DNA from: Agaricus subrufescens
Lineage: Eukaryota > Basidiomycota > Agaricomycetes > Agaricales > Agaricaceae
Reading direction: 5' to 3'
DNA length: 64,000 bases
NCBI GenBank assembly: GCA_029945375.1
Contig: CM057057.1
Coordinates: 2,294,001 to 2,358,000, forward strand
In this document: in pieces, positions 34,337-47,149 of the stretch
Position numbering within the stretch: the stretch's first letter is position 1
Layout: the number at the start of each line of letters is the position of its first letter
Notes under the pieces: generated by a model
The model's input: the letters and a program-made list of their open reading frames with translations, nothing else
The model's database searches: none
Told to the model about the DNA's origin: nothing
Program-made: the position numbers and the translations under genes

Positions 34337-37300
34337 CGTATTCGTGACGCTGTCTTTCTTTTTTTTTATATGTATTCACCTTGCACGGTTGTATATCATT
34401 CTCAGACATTTCCGCGCTATACTTGGCCGGATGTAGGATTGGAGGGTGTTGTCGTCTCAGCTTCCGGCATTGGCTTGGCTGTCTCTTGAAGACTAGTGGG
34501 ACGATGACTTGAAATGTCAATCCTCTAGAAACAGGCTGATTCATTCGTTTTGATTTTTCCTTTTCTTTATTTCTGGTTGGGTTACGGACAGTAGCAGGCT
34601 CTTCGAACGTTCATCATCTGATTGTCACAATGGTCGTTTATTTATTAACTATCACGTAGTTCATATCTGCCCTCATATGTTTCTTTAGTTTGTAATCATT
34701 TGTGCTTTTGATTCATTTGCTTCTCGTCGTCAAATGATCACCGTCTTATGCACCATGTTGCCGTTTCTGGTTCTCAGCCGACCGCTTGCGGTAGGCACGT
34801 TCTCTCTTTTGGGACTTTTTCGGTCATGACTTACCTCTTCTCTCACATGCGACTGGCCTATTTTTACTATGTAGATACTATACTCGATAATTTATGCTAG
34901 AGTATCGTACGTTTTGCCTGAATTAATCGATTTGCTCTCCCTTTGCAATGAATTGGTTAATCGCGATTCGCATTGAGTCTCTTCTTTTTCCTTGCCATAC
35001 GGCGCAACTACACGCAAATCTGAGTAAGTATCCCTCGAAGCACGGGATTCAGGAATAAAGATGACGATGCGGGGCTTATGCATGACATGTGATCTATTGA
35101 TGCCTCGAAGGGGCTTGGTCACAGGAGAACGTTTGAAGAAAGTATATTGGGAGTAGTAAGCACGCCGGCTTTTCGGACGTCTGTCGGGCGCACAATATTT
35201 TATCATTTGTTAGTTTGACTGATTATTCAGGGAAGGGCAGGAGTCTATTGCTATATATAATTTCTTGATATAAGACTTGGCCGGCTAGAGTTAAGGGTCG
35301 GTCTCTTCTCAGGATGATGGAACTGTTTTCTCGATCGGGCTTGGCTCATGATCAGTAAGGGATATCGGCCACAATGTGTGATATTTTTATCTTTCCAATC
35401 CTTATTGTTTTTGGATATGCACGTTTTTAGATTTTCGTGTTGCGTTCCTGCCCCGTCAAGTGATTTGCGGTGCTGTGGGATAGAAGAGAAGCATTTCTTT
35501 ATCGAAGGAGAGAAGAGTCCGTGTTGCACGTGGTTTTGAATGGTGCTTGAAGAAAAGGATTTTTTTGGGTCTACCGTGGATGAGAGTGTTGGGTGCTTTT
35601 TGGTATGTATGACACATAGTAGGCACCCAGATGTGATGCCTGGTCTCCATGTGTTACATCGCCTTCTTAGCGACATGCCCTAGTTTTCTAAGGCGAGATC
35701 AGTCGCTGCATTAGGAAATCAGGTGTATGCTAACCCTTTTTCCTTTCTTTATTTTTGGACATCTCGACTTGAAATGGAAGTAGGGCGATCTATGTTATGT
35801 GTTTCATGCTGTATTACTTAAGTTTTCGAGATGACCGTTCTTAATTCTTTTTTGTTATATAGGCGTGGGACGGCCGAAAGGAAAGAGAAAAATAAAATAA
35901 CATGTTGAGACAAAGGAAGGGAGTATCATCTAGCGAACAAGAGCCACTTATATCTGCGACCATGCAGGAGAATATGCATGATCCCAGTAAACAGATAAAC
36001 GACTCAAAGCGACCTGAGAAAAAAAAAAAAAACTGATCAGTGGATATACTACTCACAGCGAATTATTCCCACCCTTCAGCCATTCTTCGCAAAACGCCTA
36101 TTGACGATCTTTTGATGGCAAGTCCAATTCAATTGGGACATGTAGAGTTCACTCGGAATAACCACGGAATTTTGGTGTGTGTTCATACCTGGAAATGTTT
36201 CAACCCTTAGATTTTGATTGCTCCGGTTGTAGAAACGTGCAAATAGCGGTCGATCAGGGTTTCTCCTCGTTGAGCGAGGATTTTATTTTCGTTTTGTGGC
36301 GCAGTTGATTACTTTGTGGGATATGGCAGGTACCCAAGTTCTCCATTATGCCCTCATATTATAGAGTCGAATGATAGCCTGATAAGACATTCAATATTAG
36401 GTGACCATTGAATTCCGCGTGAGATCGTTTTGGCTGCTTTGCACTTGCCTTTGTGGTAAAAGCTTATACTGTTTTTAGCCTGTGAAGATCGAACGATAGC
36501 ATTATACGGTAATACCAATTGATCCAGCGTTACCATGATCGCCGAACCGACAGCCTAGACTGTAGAAATATTTATGTCAGAGACATATATTACCGCGGAC
36601 TTGGGGGTGCTTTTTCTTTTTTTTCTGGTTGACATTCTTTTTTTTTAGTGGTATAGTCTACTTTACTTCTGTCGGCGGTGATGCAGTGGGAGTTAGACGC
36701 TTGTGTTTCAACTGAAAGCCGAATTACCAAGCCGGGACTTGTTTGGTGTCCAGATCAGTGGGTATTGGACTTGAAGAGAAATAAACGCGGTTGGTATTCT
36801 GTTTTTAGGACACAGAAACTCATGCAGTAATACCCGAAGAGGTATTGCAAAGACAAATTGTTGATCATTCACCTGGAATGATGTGGGAATGGTGAGAAAG
36901 TTGGATACTAAACGAAGGAGATATCTCAATTTAGTATCGATATATCTTTCGGCCTTTGCAGTATAGAACATATTGTAGAGAAATTGCAATTCGAGATAAC
37001 GTGCGCCGCTTGGCGTTGTTTCCGTTTTGTGGGCATTGGCCTCTAAGCGGCCCTGGACCTTATCTATGTGGGTAGGGAGGGAAGCCACGAGTTGTAGGTT
37101 GAGCCAATCGCTATGCTGTGAATATTCGCAGTTTACCAATAGGCTCTGGGGAGCGGAATACCTTGGGATCGGTAGAACAAACCAAGGCACCGGGGTGATG
37201 AAGACATTTCCATGTATTTTTGTTGAATAGCTGAAACACGAAAAACTCACTGTTGATTATGCTCGATCCGTGATCATTGTGCGCCTGAGGTTGAACTTTA

Positions 37301-38179
37301 GTTTTGTTTGGTCTATCTCTCCTTGTTCGTACAATTGAAATTGAAAAAAATGGGTCGGTCCCGCCCCGCAAGGACCGGTTGTATGGCGAATACAGATGTG
37401 AGGTTGTTGCGCAACGTCTATGAGGACAGTTGAAATTTGAGAAAATTGGTTAGTCCCGCCCCGGGGCCGCCCGCGTCAATAAAGGGCCGGTTTATGTTGA
37501 ATACAGATGTGAGGTTGTTATTATAATGTCTATGGGGACACTGAATGAGTTCCAATAGACGATCAGTAGGGACGGTATGTATGACAAGACAGGTTCAGCC
37601 CCTATTTTCTGGGTGGAATAGTGTGATTGTGCCCCACCGGCATAACAGGTGAGACCCGAGAAATTCCTGCAAACGCTTAGCGCGGTCGTTCTGCTGTTTT
37701 CGAGTCGTGGAAATTACTGCGCAGGTACTTCATTCCATAATTTACGGGCATAAGAGCTCCGTAAGATTGGCCAAATACACCTCGAGAGGCTAGTGCAAAA
37801 TGGTCTTGTGAAATAGCTCATGTTCCCACTGTTTATGAATTCCAAATGTAGTCCATTCTCGGCATAACCCAAGAAGGAAACTATGCTTCATGAGTGTGTT
37901 CGGTGAGTCATTGATAGTCACTTGTGATGGAGCGATACGTGTGTACATGTGGGTCACCTCGCTTGTAACTTGCTTTCTTTCCACCAAACACTCTTCCGGG
38001 TACGCGGCTACAATGGCTATGCAAGATATAATTATAAGAACCGGATAGCATCGACAATGAATACAGAGCTAATATTGCAAGCATACAACGAGATACCTTG
38101 GTAGCGCAAGTGATTGATAAATATGCTGGTAGGAGGGTGATGAGTATGGTGTCATGGCGTGAAACAACAATAGGAATGG
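34337..38179. other. Intergenic, 3.8 kb
   Basis: Between copy B and centrin only short open frames without splice logic or recognisable motifs are seen; the longest (180 codons, minus, 36708-37250) has no family resemblance. Contains one tandem repeat (37335-37542). Confidence 0.45.
37335..37542. repeat. Imperfect direct tandem repeat, two units of about 97 and 111 bp
   Basis: Unit 1 (about 37335-37431) and unit 2 (about 37432-37542) share GTCCCGCCCCG, then GAATACAGATGTGAGGTTGT, then a GTCTATG-G-GGACA end. Unit 2 carries an extra GC-rich insertion (about 37463-37480). No coding function; origin unknown. Confidence 0.7.
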
Positions 38180-38840
38180 TCAAGCATCGTCCGTCATGAT
38201 GGCGAAGAATTCCTGCTCGTTGATTTCTCCGTCCTGGTCGAGGTCGAACTCATCAATCATGGCTTGCCTATACCGCAGGTTAGAGGTCAATTTTGAGAGA
38301 GGTAGACTAGCCGGACGCACAATTCCTCGTCCTCTAGTCGGTCGCCAAACTGTTTTGCGACGCGTCGCAGGTTACGCAGCGTGATTTTTCCTGTGTTGTC
38401 ATCGTCGAACAACTGGAACGCCCGCTTGATTTCCTCCATCGGGTCACGAGCAAGTATTTTTTCAGACACTAGGTCAAGGAGTCAACATATGTTCAAGAAA
38501 AGCAAGAGTACAGTCATGAAAAGGAGTGCCAGGATCGGGAGTTGATCTTGACAAATGAAGGAGGGAACGCACTAATTTTGAAAAAGTCATCAAAGTCCAT
38601 CAGCCCTTGGCCATGGCCAGTCTTGTCGTGATCCCGTAGCAGTTTGAGCACTTCAGCCTTCTTCAAGTCAAAGCCCAACGCCCGCATTGCGACCTTGAGT
38701 TCATGGTAGTCGACGGCACCGTCTTTGTCTGCATCAAAGAGCTCAAAGGCCTCCTTGATCTCCTGCTTCTGCTCCTCGCTGATTTCTGGACGCGTATGCG
38801 CTCTTCTTTTGGCTTTCTGGGCGGCCGAGGAGGTGTACAT
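38180..38840 (-). CDS. CDC31: Centrin (Cdc31-type EF-hand protein)
   Basis: Exons from [20 protein letters not shown] (38840) to FFAIMTDDA (stop at 38180) encode about 165 residues with four EF-hands. Loops seen are [12 protein letters not shown] (hand 1), [16 protein letters not shown] (hand 2, irregular), [12 protein letters not shown] (hand 3) and [12 protein letters not shown] (hand 4). Hands 1, 3 and 4 keep the acidic ligand positions; hand 2 is longer than the 12-residue canon and may not bind calcium normally. Centrin sits in the spindle pole body and, in yeast, also in Sac3/TREX-2 and nucleotide-excision-repair complexes. It is divergent from the RdRP gene, with 121 bp between start codons. 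Confidence 0.93.
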
Positions 38841-38961
38841 GGTTGGGACGGTGGGCAGAGTGGTCGGTGTGACCAGGTCTTCCTCGCGTATCAGGTGACC
38901 GTGACGGGACGCTATTCTAGTGTTAGCCTCGCCCCACTAATCGTGCTCCCATCAATACGGT
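38841..38961. promoter_or_regulatory. Shared divergent promoter, centrin / RdRP
   Basis: 121 bp separate the centrin ATG (38840, minus) from the proposed RdRP ATG (38962, plus). No other gene fits, so both genes must be driven from this interval or from within each other's first exon. The RdRP start is the less certain of the two. Confidence 0.5.
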
Positions 38962-41900
38962 ATGCATCGCCAGGGGTCGTCCAAGGTATGTCCTGTCTTC
39001 TCTCGATTCCTCTTGGGTTTGTGCCAGGGCTAACATCAAGAACGAGGCTTCATCAAATTCGGTTCCCGATGAATATGATTTGCTTCTCAATCAATTCTAC
39101 CCTAGTGAGGTATCGCATGTGGCGTCTGGTATAGTGCAGGTTTTTCAGACATCTACAGCCCGCTTACCACAAATCTGTAGCGAGCACTTCAAGGCCACAC
39201 CAGGCCGTACGTCAGCGGACCCAGGACCGCAGCAACGGTGAGCTAGTGGCATGTTTGTCGACCGAGTCTTCGTTGATTCACACAGTTGTAGATGCTATGG
39301 CAAGAATGCTTACCAGGAAAGCATTGTATAAACAGCCATCTGCTCCTGTCGTAAACACTGAGCGTGTTGAGGCTCGATACAGTATGACTGGATGTGAGAA
39401 ATTTGAGGAATTTGCTACCCCTTAGCATTTATCGTCCTATCAGCAGCTGCTTTATCTACATTGCCCGTCACTGAGCGGCTTGTTTCACTACCAAGCACCC
39501 CACCGAAAAAGACTAGGGGCTCTGTTACTCCTCCATCTACTACGAAAACTATACGTAGCCACATGGACATTCTAGGACTTTCTACGCCATCCGGTGAGTG
39601 AGATGTGATGTGTTGCCTGTGTAAACTAATGCGATGACCCTTCTAGAAAAAAGAAAAGAGATTTTCATGGTGCGTAAGTTCAGGCTTGTTTCTTGTAATT
39701 GCTTATCACTCCTCTAGCAGAAAACTAGAGTCATAGAAGACGACGACGACGACGACGACGAAGAAGATGAGATGAAGGAAGGTCAGTGGAATATATTTTT
39801 TTCACACCGTAGTACTGATGCATTGCGTTCCTAGTCAACGATTGTATGTCCTTCATCGGGACAAGCTATGGGTGAACTAATCGACATTTAGATTTCCGCG
39901 GTTATGAGTCACCTCCGTCTCCAACATCAGTCGTTTCGCTCAATGATTATCGGCGATCAAGGTCTGCCACTGTGTCGTCATCGTGGTCGTCTGCTGGTGT
40001 GCGTCAAGAAAGCAGTTCATGGGATTCAATCGAGATGCCGCCAGCTACGACAGCAGGGCGCAAACGAGCGCGTCCAAGTGATACTTTTGACGTTGAATTA
40101 ATCGGAACCAGCTCTGCTTCCGTAGATCGGAACGTAGTCAACGTGCTCTCGGCCCCTCGAATCTCAAAAGCACTCAAGGCAGATCGTGAGTCCTCGCCCA
40201 AGAAATCATCTCTCGAAGCGAAGCCAATCACTATCCCTATACCCAATGATATACCTCATTCAATTACGGCCTTCTTTCGTGATGAAAGCCTTAGCCATTC
40301 TCTTTACGCCCACGCCATTGCGTACGATTGTCAGGTGCAACCAATAATAGATCAACTCGGCCTCGCATGGGGTGTTCAATATGAACTTGCGCGGGGCGTT
40401 ACAAGCGGATTTTGGACATGGGACGGCGTACGAGAGGCTTTGATCCGGAAACCTACAGAGTTGCAAGGGTCAAATTCGGAAGCAGCTCCCCGAGTCTCAT
40501 CAGTTATGCGCAGCGGAAACGCCCGTGATACCAACGCGGCACTTTGGTTCGTGTCCTTATCATTTTCTCGAGCGAGGTTCTAACTAAGACTTCAGGGAGG
40601 AATTGGATAGAGAGCAGGCCGCATTGCTTGAAAACAAGGGCAGAGGACTCGGCCTAATGGGCACATGGCATGGAGAAGACAACTGGTTTGGGGGACAAAT
40701 TCAACAGGTTGCCCGTCTAAAGAAGAAGGACAACCGGTTTGTCATTTGCCTGGACGCCATGGAGAAACGGCGGTCGCACCGCTTCTCCCGATTCTGCGGT
40801 TCCCGTCATATACTTCAACTCCGCATCGATAAAGACTTTATTTTGAAGGAAGGCACTACAATCAAGCGTTTCCTCGAGCAAAAATTCATTTTATGCGGGC
40901 GAATATTCGTTCCTTTCCATGTTAAGGATCACAGCCTTTACATGCTGGAGACGAATGAGGATTGGAAACGCAAACCATCCAATGAAGATGGAGACCAGTA
41001 TCGCCTTTCATTTTCTGAATTTATCAACTGGCATAACCCGCCTGAGTATAATGCTGACCAGGTATGCTGTTCGTTTCCGCGCTTTCGTAACTTCGAGTTT
41101 AATGCTTCACAGGCTCTTAGTAAATACGTCACTCGTTATGCCCTTGGGTTATCCACTAGTGTTCCTGCGCTCGAATTTGAGGCACAAAATATCTATTTCA
41201 TTGATGACATCTGTAGGTCGCATAATATCATGAATTTCAATAACTGATCTTGTTATAGATGGGAGCGAGTACCAGGGGGGTCGCAAACCTTCGGCCGACG
41301 AAACCATGACTGATGGTTGCGGTCTCATCAACCAAGCGGCTCTTCGCGCCATCAACAGCCAATTGAACAAGCGCAGTTTACCTGTCGCCATTCAAGGGCG
41401 CATTGCCGGGGCGAAGGGTCTTTGGATCCTTCACCCCGATGACACGAGCCCAGAATACAAGATCTGGATACGTGAATCTCAAAATAAGATCAAGTACACA
41501 GAGCTGCATCGTGCACATCGAATCTTCGAACTGATCACTACATCTCAACCTTCGAATCCGGTTTCAATAACGACGCAGCCGATTATAAACCTCGCTTATA
41601 ATAATGTCCCCCATGAAACCCTTCTACGGTGGTTAGAGAAGGGTTTGGTCGAGGAAATCCAGCCTCTGATTGACTGGAGTCGCTCGCACAGTGCTCATCT
41701 GTGGCAGGCGATATATAAAGCAGGCAGCATTGGACGGTCACGTCTTGCACGCATGACTGTTGGCTTCAGTCGTGCGAAGGGGCTTACAAAGGGGTCGTGG
41801 GTGGATGATGAGATTGAACAAATCATTGATGGGGACGCATTCGACGATACAAATAATACCTTTGGTGGGCGAAATCAATACAGTGGAGGTGAGGATTGCT

Positions 41901-43724
41901 TGAAAGATGTTCTGTACATGCTCACTTAGTTTTCATCAGCACCGTTTACTTCAAGCGAGTTTGCGCTTGAACTTTACCAAGCGGGCTTCCATCCCAGACA
42001 ATCAGCGATCCTGAAAAACGAACTCAATTTCATCATTGAGCAAGAGATCAAGCACTGCGTCAACAAATATTCGATACCTTTGCCTGAGTCTCTTTCCGGC
42101 TTTGTCGTACCTGGTGAGTCATCTTTGTCTCTGGGCTGTATACATCTACAATCTTTCTGTAGACCCTCTTGGAGTCCTAGACGAGGGTGAGATCTATTAT
42201 AGATCCTCTGAAAGCCTTCTGGATCCCCGAACACAACTTACTTTTGACACTGTCACTGGCGATGTTATTGTGAGTACGTTACCTATGTTTATATACGATG
42301 CTTGACAAAGTGAATATAGCTTGGAAGGCGAGAATAACAGTTTCCGAAATACCTTATACGTCTGACTTGCCCCAGATACCCTATTCGGCTTGCCTCAGAT
42401 TTACAGAAGGTAAAAGCTGTGAATATACCGGATTTGTATAGGTGGCCCGACGTTATCATTGTGTCGACGAAAGGAACCCGGAGTCTGGCTAGTTTACTCA
42501 GTGGTGGTGGTACGTGTTGTTATTGTCTGACTATCGGTGGGTCTCATTGCTAAGGAAAATTTGTCAGACATGGATGGAGGTGAGAGCATCTATAGCATCT
42601 CGATGGCATACGAGTCGATAACCATGACCCTTAGATGCGCTTTTCATGCTCCGTGAATCTGATATTGTGGAGCCGTTCAGAAACCGGCCTTTTGTCCCTC
42701 CTCCCGATGATCTTATCGCAGCAAACTTCGAACGACATGTCGAGAAAGTTCACGAATTCTGTGAACGACACAAGGATGACTCGCCTGAGGATGGGCAGAC
42801 CAGTTTCCAAAGCGCTCTTCTCTTGACTCTCAAACAGGATTGCAAGGGCCTGTACTCAATGTTCCATGACTACGCGATTGAGAAGTACGGCTATGATCAT
42901 CCAAAAGCCATTCGTCTGGCATACATGTAAGCTCGGTACTATTGTGAGGTTATAAACTGACAAGCATTTTCGTTAGTTTTAATACGCTCTTAGATGCCAG
43001 CAAGTCGGGTTTGATCCTGGCGGACGGAATTTTCAAGCGGGATCATAGGGAGTATGCGCGAGACCATGAAGGTGAATCGTTCATGTCGGCCAGCGAAAAG
43101 TCAATCAAGCGAAAAGTTCAAGGACCCGCCGTCAGTTCTACAAGCGATGCGTTCATTCTCACCAAACTCAAGAAAGCTGCTGAGGCGAAAGGCGACGAAT
43201 TGAGAGAGAAGTTCAAGGCAAACTCAAGCTCGTGTACCAACTTGATGGACCAAGATCTTGAAGCACCTTACCAGGAGGCTACAACATTTGCCAATAATAA
43301 CTGCCGCAAGTACCCTGATTATGGCGAGGACTTGCAGAAGATACGCGGTCATGTGTTTAAAGCCCACGAAAAGTACTTGGAGGCCCTACCGAGACATAAG
43401 GCTGGATCGAAACAAAAGTACACGCCTGCATATGTGGCAGGTGCCAGGGTATTTGCCGAACCTGTGGCGGACCTTGTGTTCATCACTCCTAGTCATGCGG
43501 AGGAGCTCAAGGCATCATTCGCGTATGTGGAGTATCATAAGTATCATAACGGCGTTCTTCCGTTCCAGCTTGCTTTTCGAAAGCTCTGCGAGATCAAAGC
43601 AAGCAAAGCGCCTGGTGGGATTGTTGCATGTACGCGGGAGATTGACGAGATGAGGTCCATTCCGAGATCTCATATTCGTGCGGTCGAAAGGAGTTACAGT
43701 TTTGAAGATTCCGATGAAGAATGA
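38962..43724 (+). CDS. RNA-dependent RNA polymerase (QDE-1/SAD-1 class, RNA silencing)
   Basis: About 17 exons encode roughly 1,290 residues. A disordered N-terminus has an Asp tract (39739-39770). Family landmarks follow: GTWHGEDNWFGGQIQQV, the RdRP block DETMTDGCGLINQAAL, GAKGLWILHPDD, SDLQKVKAVNIPDL and VSTKGTRSLASLLSGGDMDGD, whose DxDGD aspartates bind the catalytic metals. DMDGD is spelled across 42509, a 12-nt exon (42568-42579) and 42635; another micro-exon is 9 nt (39835-39843). The C-terminal region is helical (IRLAYM, FNTLLDASKSGLIL) and ends FEDSDEE. The enzyme turns single-stranded into double-stranded RNA for Dicer. No broken exon is seen, so it is probably active. The first exon (MHRQGSSK, then an AAG acceptor into NEASSN) is tentative. 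Confidence 0.93.
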
Positions 43725-44108
43725 AGGTTTTTTTTTTTTTGGTCTTCTGCTCTTGATTTCTTGATGTCTCGCTTGGCATGTCATGATGACATGTCTGTCA
43801 TTTTGGCGTTCTTCATCCCAATGTTTGTAGCATATATTTCTTGATCGCATCCGTTTTTTTTTTGAGTTGTCCATAGTGGCTGTACTCTTCTTGATCGCAT
43901 CCGTTTCTTTTGAGTTGTCCATAGTGGCTGTAGTCTTCTTGGTCGTCTCTCATTGTATGAATAGATTGTACATAGCAGTGTTAGTATCTGTGGCGAGCTG
44001 GCCGAATCCCGGGGCCGTGGGAACGTCGTCTGAGGCGCTGAAAATCTACGTTTAGAGTGCTGCGCCAACACCCTCCGTATATTTAGCGCTTCTACACCCA
44101 GCCTTGCA
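43725..44108. other. Intergenic after RdRP
   Basis: Probable RdRP 3' UTR and leader of the next gene. It contains T-tracts and a two-unit direct repeat (43840-43936). Confidence 0.45.
43840..43936. repeat. Two-unit tandem direct repeat, about 47-50 bp
   Basis: Both units begin CTTGATCGCATCCGTTT and contain TTGAGTTGTCCATAGTGGCT; they start at 43840 and 43890. Unit 1 has a longer T-run. Probably slippage or a local duplication in the RdRP 3' UTR. Not a CRISPR: no spacers. Confidence 0.75.
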
Positions 44109-47100
44109 ATGGATCCAGCCCGCCTCCCGGACGACGATGCGTCCACAGATCACACCGAGGATCCGGAGGTTTCGACGCCCATAACTTTCTCAGCGAACGC
44201 CTCGCCACTGCTCTCGGAACAAACGTTACCACTGGATCCCGCAACGGCACCGCCAAAAAAGAAGAAGAAGAAGAAATCAAAAAAGGCGGGCAAGGCCAAA
44301 GAAGCAGCCCCTGTTACACCGACCACTCCGTTAAACCCACGATCTCAGGACGGCGAGCAAGTGCTCTGCATTAGCAGGAACAAGCACTGGCGATACATAA
44401 GTTCGTATCATGTTGGTGTAGTCTCCCATCTGCGTCAAATAGCTTTGTCAATTACTCAAGCTTTTTTAGGGCCCGTGGTTGCAGCTGCCTCTCGAGCTTC
44501 TAGAATCTCTTTTCTACCTCAACTCGAATCCGGAAACATATACCAGCCCTCCTCGGTCTATCCTCGCTCCTCCTATCACACCAGTCACTCCAGGTGGTAG
44601 ACATCGTGCTGCATTTTCCAGTCTGGAAGATATCTCGCCACCGGATTCACCCCGCGCCCTTATACCTGCCATCGCTCTACCGCAAAATGGGAAACAATTG
44701 CCTCCGCCTATTGACCCCGCTGTTCTCCGGTCGGTCACGAACATACGGAGGTTAATAGACCACGCCACGGATTTGTCTGTTCGTGCGTCTTCGGGTATTA
44801 CTTCGGTTGAACTTTCGTCGATGCGGAATAATCCCGCGTATAATGGGACGTCTCTGGCCACTGCGCATTCCATGGGCTTAAACCCGCTTGGGACGAGCAG
44901 TTCTCAAGGCCGGAACACCTCCATGTCCGCGAACCGAGTGCACAGATTACGCGCCCTCGCGGTACAGAAGTTGGCACGCGCGTATATGGAAGACGAGATT
45001 GCTTCTAGTGTGATGGTTATGCAGGGAGGTAGTGTATTTGATGACATTGCTGAGCGAGTACTTAAACATGGTGCGGGGTCATTCTTAACCTGAGTATATG
45101 CGTTAATTTCCGTACAGATCCTAATAATGCGGACGCGAAATATGTGCATTTCTTTCATGAGAAGATTCCATCCAGGTACGTACCGCTTACATTTTGTATG
45201 TATGTCTAATGAATTGTCGTCATAGCCATCGGCAGTTAGCCGAATCTACTTCTACGACTGTTTTGGATGAATTAATATCCCTATATCCCCACCAACTCGA
45301 ATATTACCGAACGAGAGGCATAGTACACGGCTTTCGCGAAGAGTTCGCGCAGGCGGTCAAAGACTTTACATATGCGCTCAAAGAAGCACGGGCTCAACGC
45401 AGGGCCAAGTCTGCACACCAGAATACACAAAATGAGCCACGAAACTCTAAATCGAAAAAACGCAAGGGGGTGGCTAGACATACAACAGGACAAGCACCTT
45501 CAGATGGTACCTCGGTTCTTGAAGGGAACGAAGGAGCTGAGGGCGAAAATTCTGTACACCCATCCGTGCTGCCCGACGCCCCGCAACCTATCGAAACTCA
45601 ACTCCTCTTCTTTCGTGGTGCCGCTTATCTACAACATGCAGTCTATCTGATCGAAAGTGCCCTTATCGAACTTGAAGGCGTATCAAAACCTACCGGCTTA
45701 GACGGAGCGGATCTTCGTCTTTGTAACCTTGAAACGGGCCGATATGGAGGTGTTGAAATAGGAAATCCGGAAGGACCCTTGGGACCTCGTGATGGTGCTA
45801 AAGTAAAAGCATACCGGAATGTCCTCGCAGTCAGGTCTTTTCGAGACCAAATCGTCAGTCTCATAAAAAAGAGCATGCGCGACCACGAGAGGTTTCTTTC
45901 TCATTTCGATGGTGGCGGTGCCGCTGCTGAAGGGTTCTACGAAGGCGATATTGCATTCCAAGTTGATTTTGCGTTCCAGCTATCTGAGTCGGTACGGCCT
46001 GGTTCTCAGCACAGCTCTCCTCCTACACCTTTTCCCAACATGCCTTCCGTATTGTCGACCTACCACCCTTTACTTGTGGAATCGCATTTTAGTGTTCTGA
46101 TCTGCTATCTGCTTTTGGCCGACTTTGCAAACATCCTCCCGCAATTTGCCAAAACGGCTGTTATGGTGGACGGAGTTGAAGGATATCCTGTGTTTCTTCC
46201 TCCGCGATCTATGGGTCAAGCTGAATTCATTGAAGTTTTGGAACGACTCGCGTCTGGATGGAGGAACGGGACTCAACCGCATTCACTGACTGTCAATTAT
46301 CGTGGAAAAGCAAGGTCAGGCCCTACAGCAAGTCTTCGTGCGATAGAAGCGCCTCCGCCGCCTCAGTTGATAACACCTTCCATTTCGGAATCGCCTTCGA
46401 GTATCTCGACTATATCAGCGTATTCTCCTGCTCTGGTCGCGCCAGTCCCTTCGTCGTCCTCCACGTCGATCTCTTCAGCTGCGTTGTTAGCCAATACATT
46501 CGCGGGGATGGATATGAATGGCTCACCCGGGTTGGCACCATCTTCCTCGTCCTCCAGGATTCCGACCCCAGCTGCCGATTACATCACCAGTCCAGGCTCA
46601 CTATATACGGAAACGATGATCGATGAAACATTACCATCACCGTCCTTGTTGTCTTCTTCAACACACCTTCGTCCAGATTTGAAGGGAGACTATCTGTATG
46701 CTGCAGGTGGCAATACATCGCGTTCTGCATCGATATCAAGGAAGAGTAGTCTCTACACACTCGATTCTCCTCGTTCCCCGTCAAGGTCTCCATCACTCCC
46801 TCAATTCGGACAATCCTCGTCGAACAAGGACAAAGGCAAGAAATCAAACGGCGCCGACGACAACTATGACTACTACTACAACAATGTTGATGATCACTCT
46901 CCTCCCCCCGTCGACCCCGTTCCAGAAATAGAGTACAGACCCGACTCGAGCCACGTTCTCGATTGCGCACGAATACTCCTAGAGCCCGTGGTCAAACGTC
47001 AAAAAGAGCGAGCTGCGCAAGCCGCTGCGGATAAAGCTGCAGGGAAAAAACGACCTCCACCTATCCATATACCGCTACATGGACCTCGTGTTGAGATCAT

Positions 47101-47149
47101 ACTCGCTTGGCTTGGAGCTGTTGAGTTCCCCGAAATCGAAGGTGCTTGA
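44109..47149 (+). CDS. Unknown protein with TPR-like region
   Basis: Start MDPARLPDDDAS. The N-terminus has a Lys-rich tract (PKKKKKKKSKKAGKAKE), then RNKHWRYISSYH, joined by an intron (donor GTTGGT near 44411) to GPWLQLPLELLESLFYLNSN. Further exons give LIDHATDLSVRASSGI, AVQKLARAYMEDEIASSVMV and, after a short exon (about 45119-45175), a large last exon with LAESTSTTVLDELISLYPHQ and YYRTRGIVHGFREEFAQAVKDFTYAL. The last two resemble tetratricopeptide helices. The remainder is Ser/Pro-rich linker plus a C-terminal helix rich in Lys and Ala (KRQKERAAQAAADKAAGKK). Length is about 950 residues. The tryptophan-rich block and low-gap exons suggest conservation, but I do not recognise the family and assign no function. 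No signal peptide. Confidence 0.75.

Noticed and set aside
39028..39030. CAG acceptor at 39027 for the RdRP second exon
   Set aside because: It would create GGC TAA, an immediate stop, after MHRQGSSK; the AAG acceptor 12 nt later keeps the frame open.
43840..43936. Repeats that might be a CRISPR array
   Set aside because: Only two abutting units, no spacers, in a eukaryotic 3' UTR.
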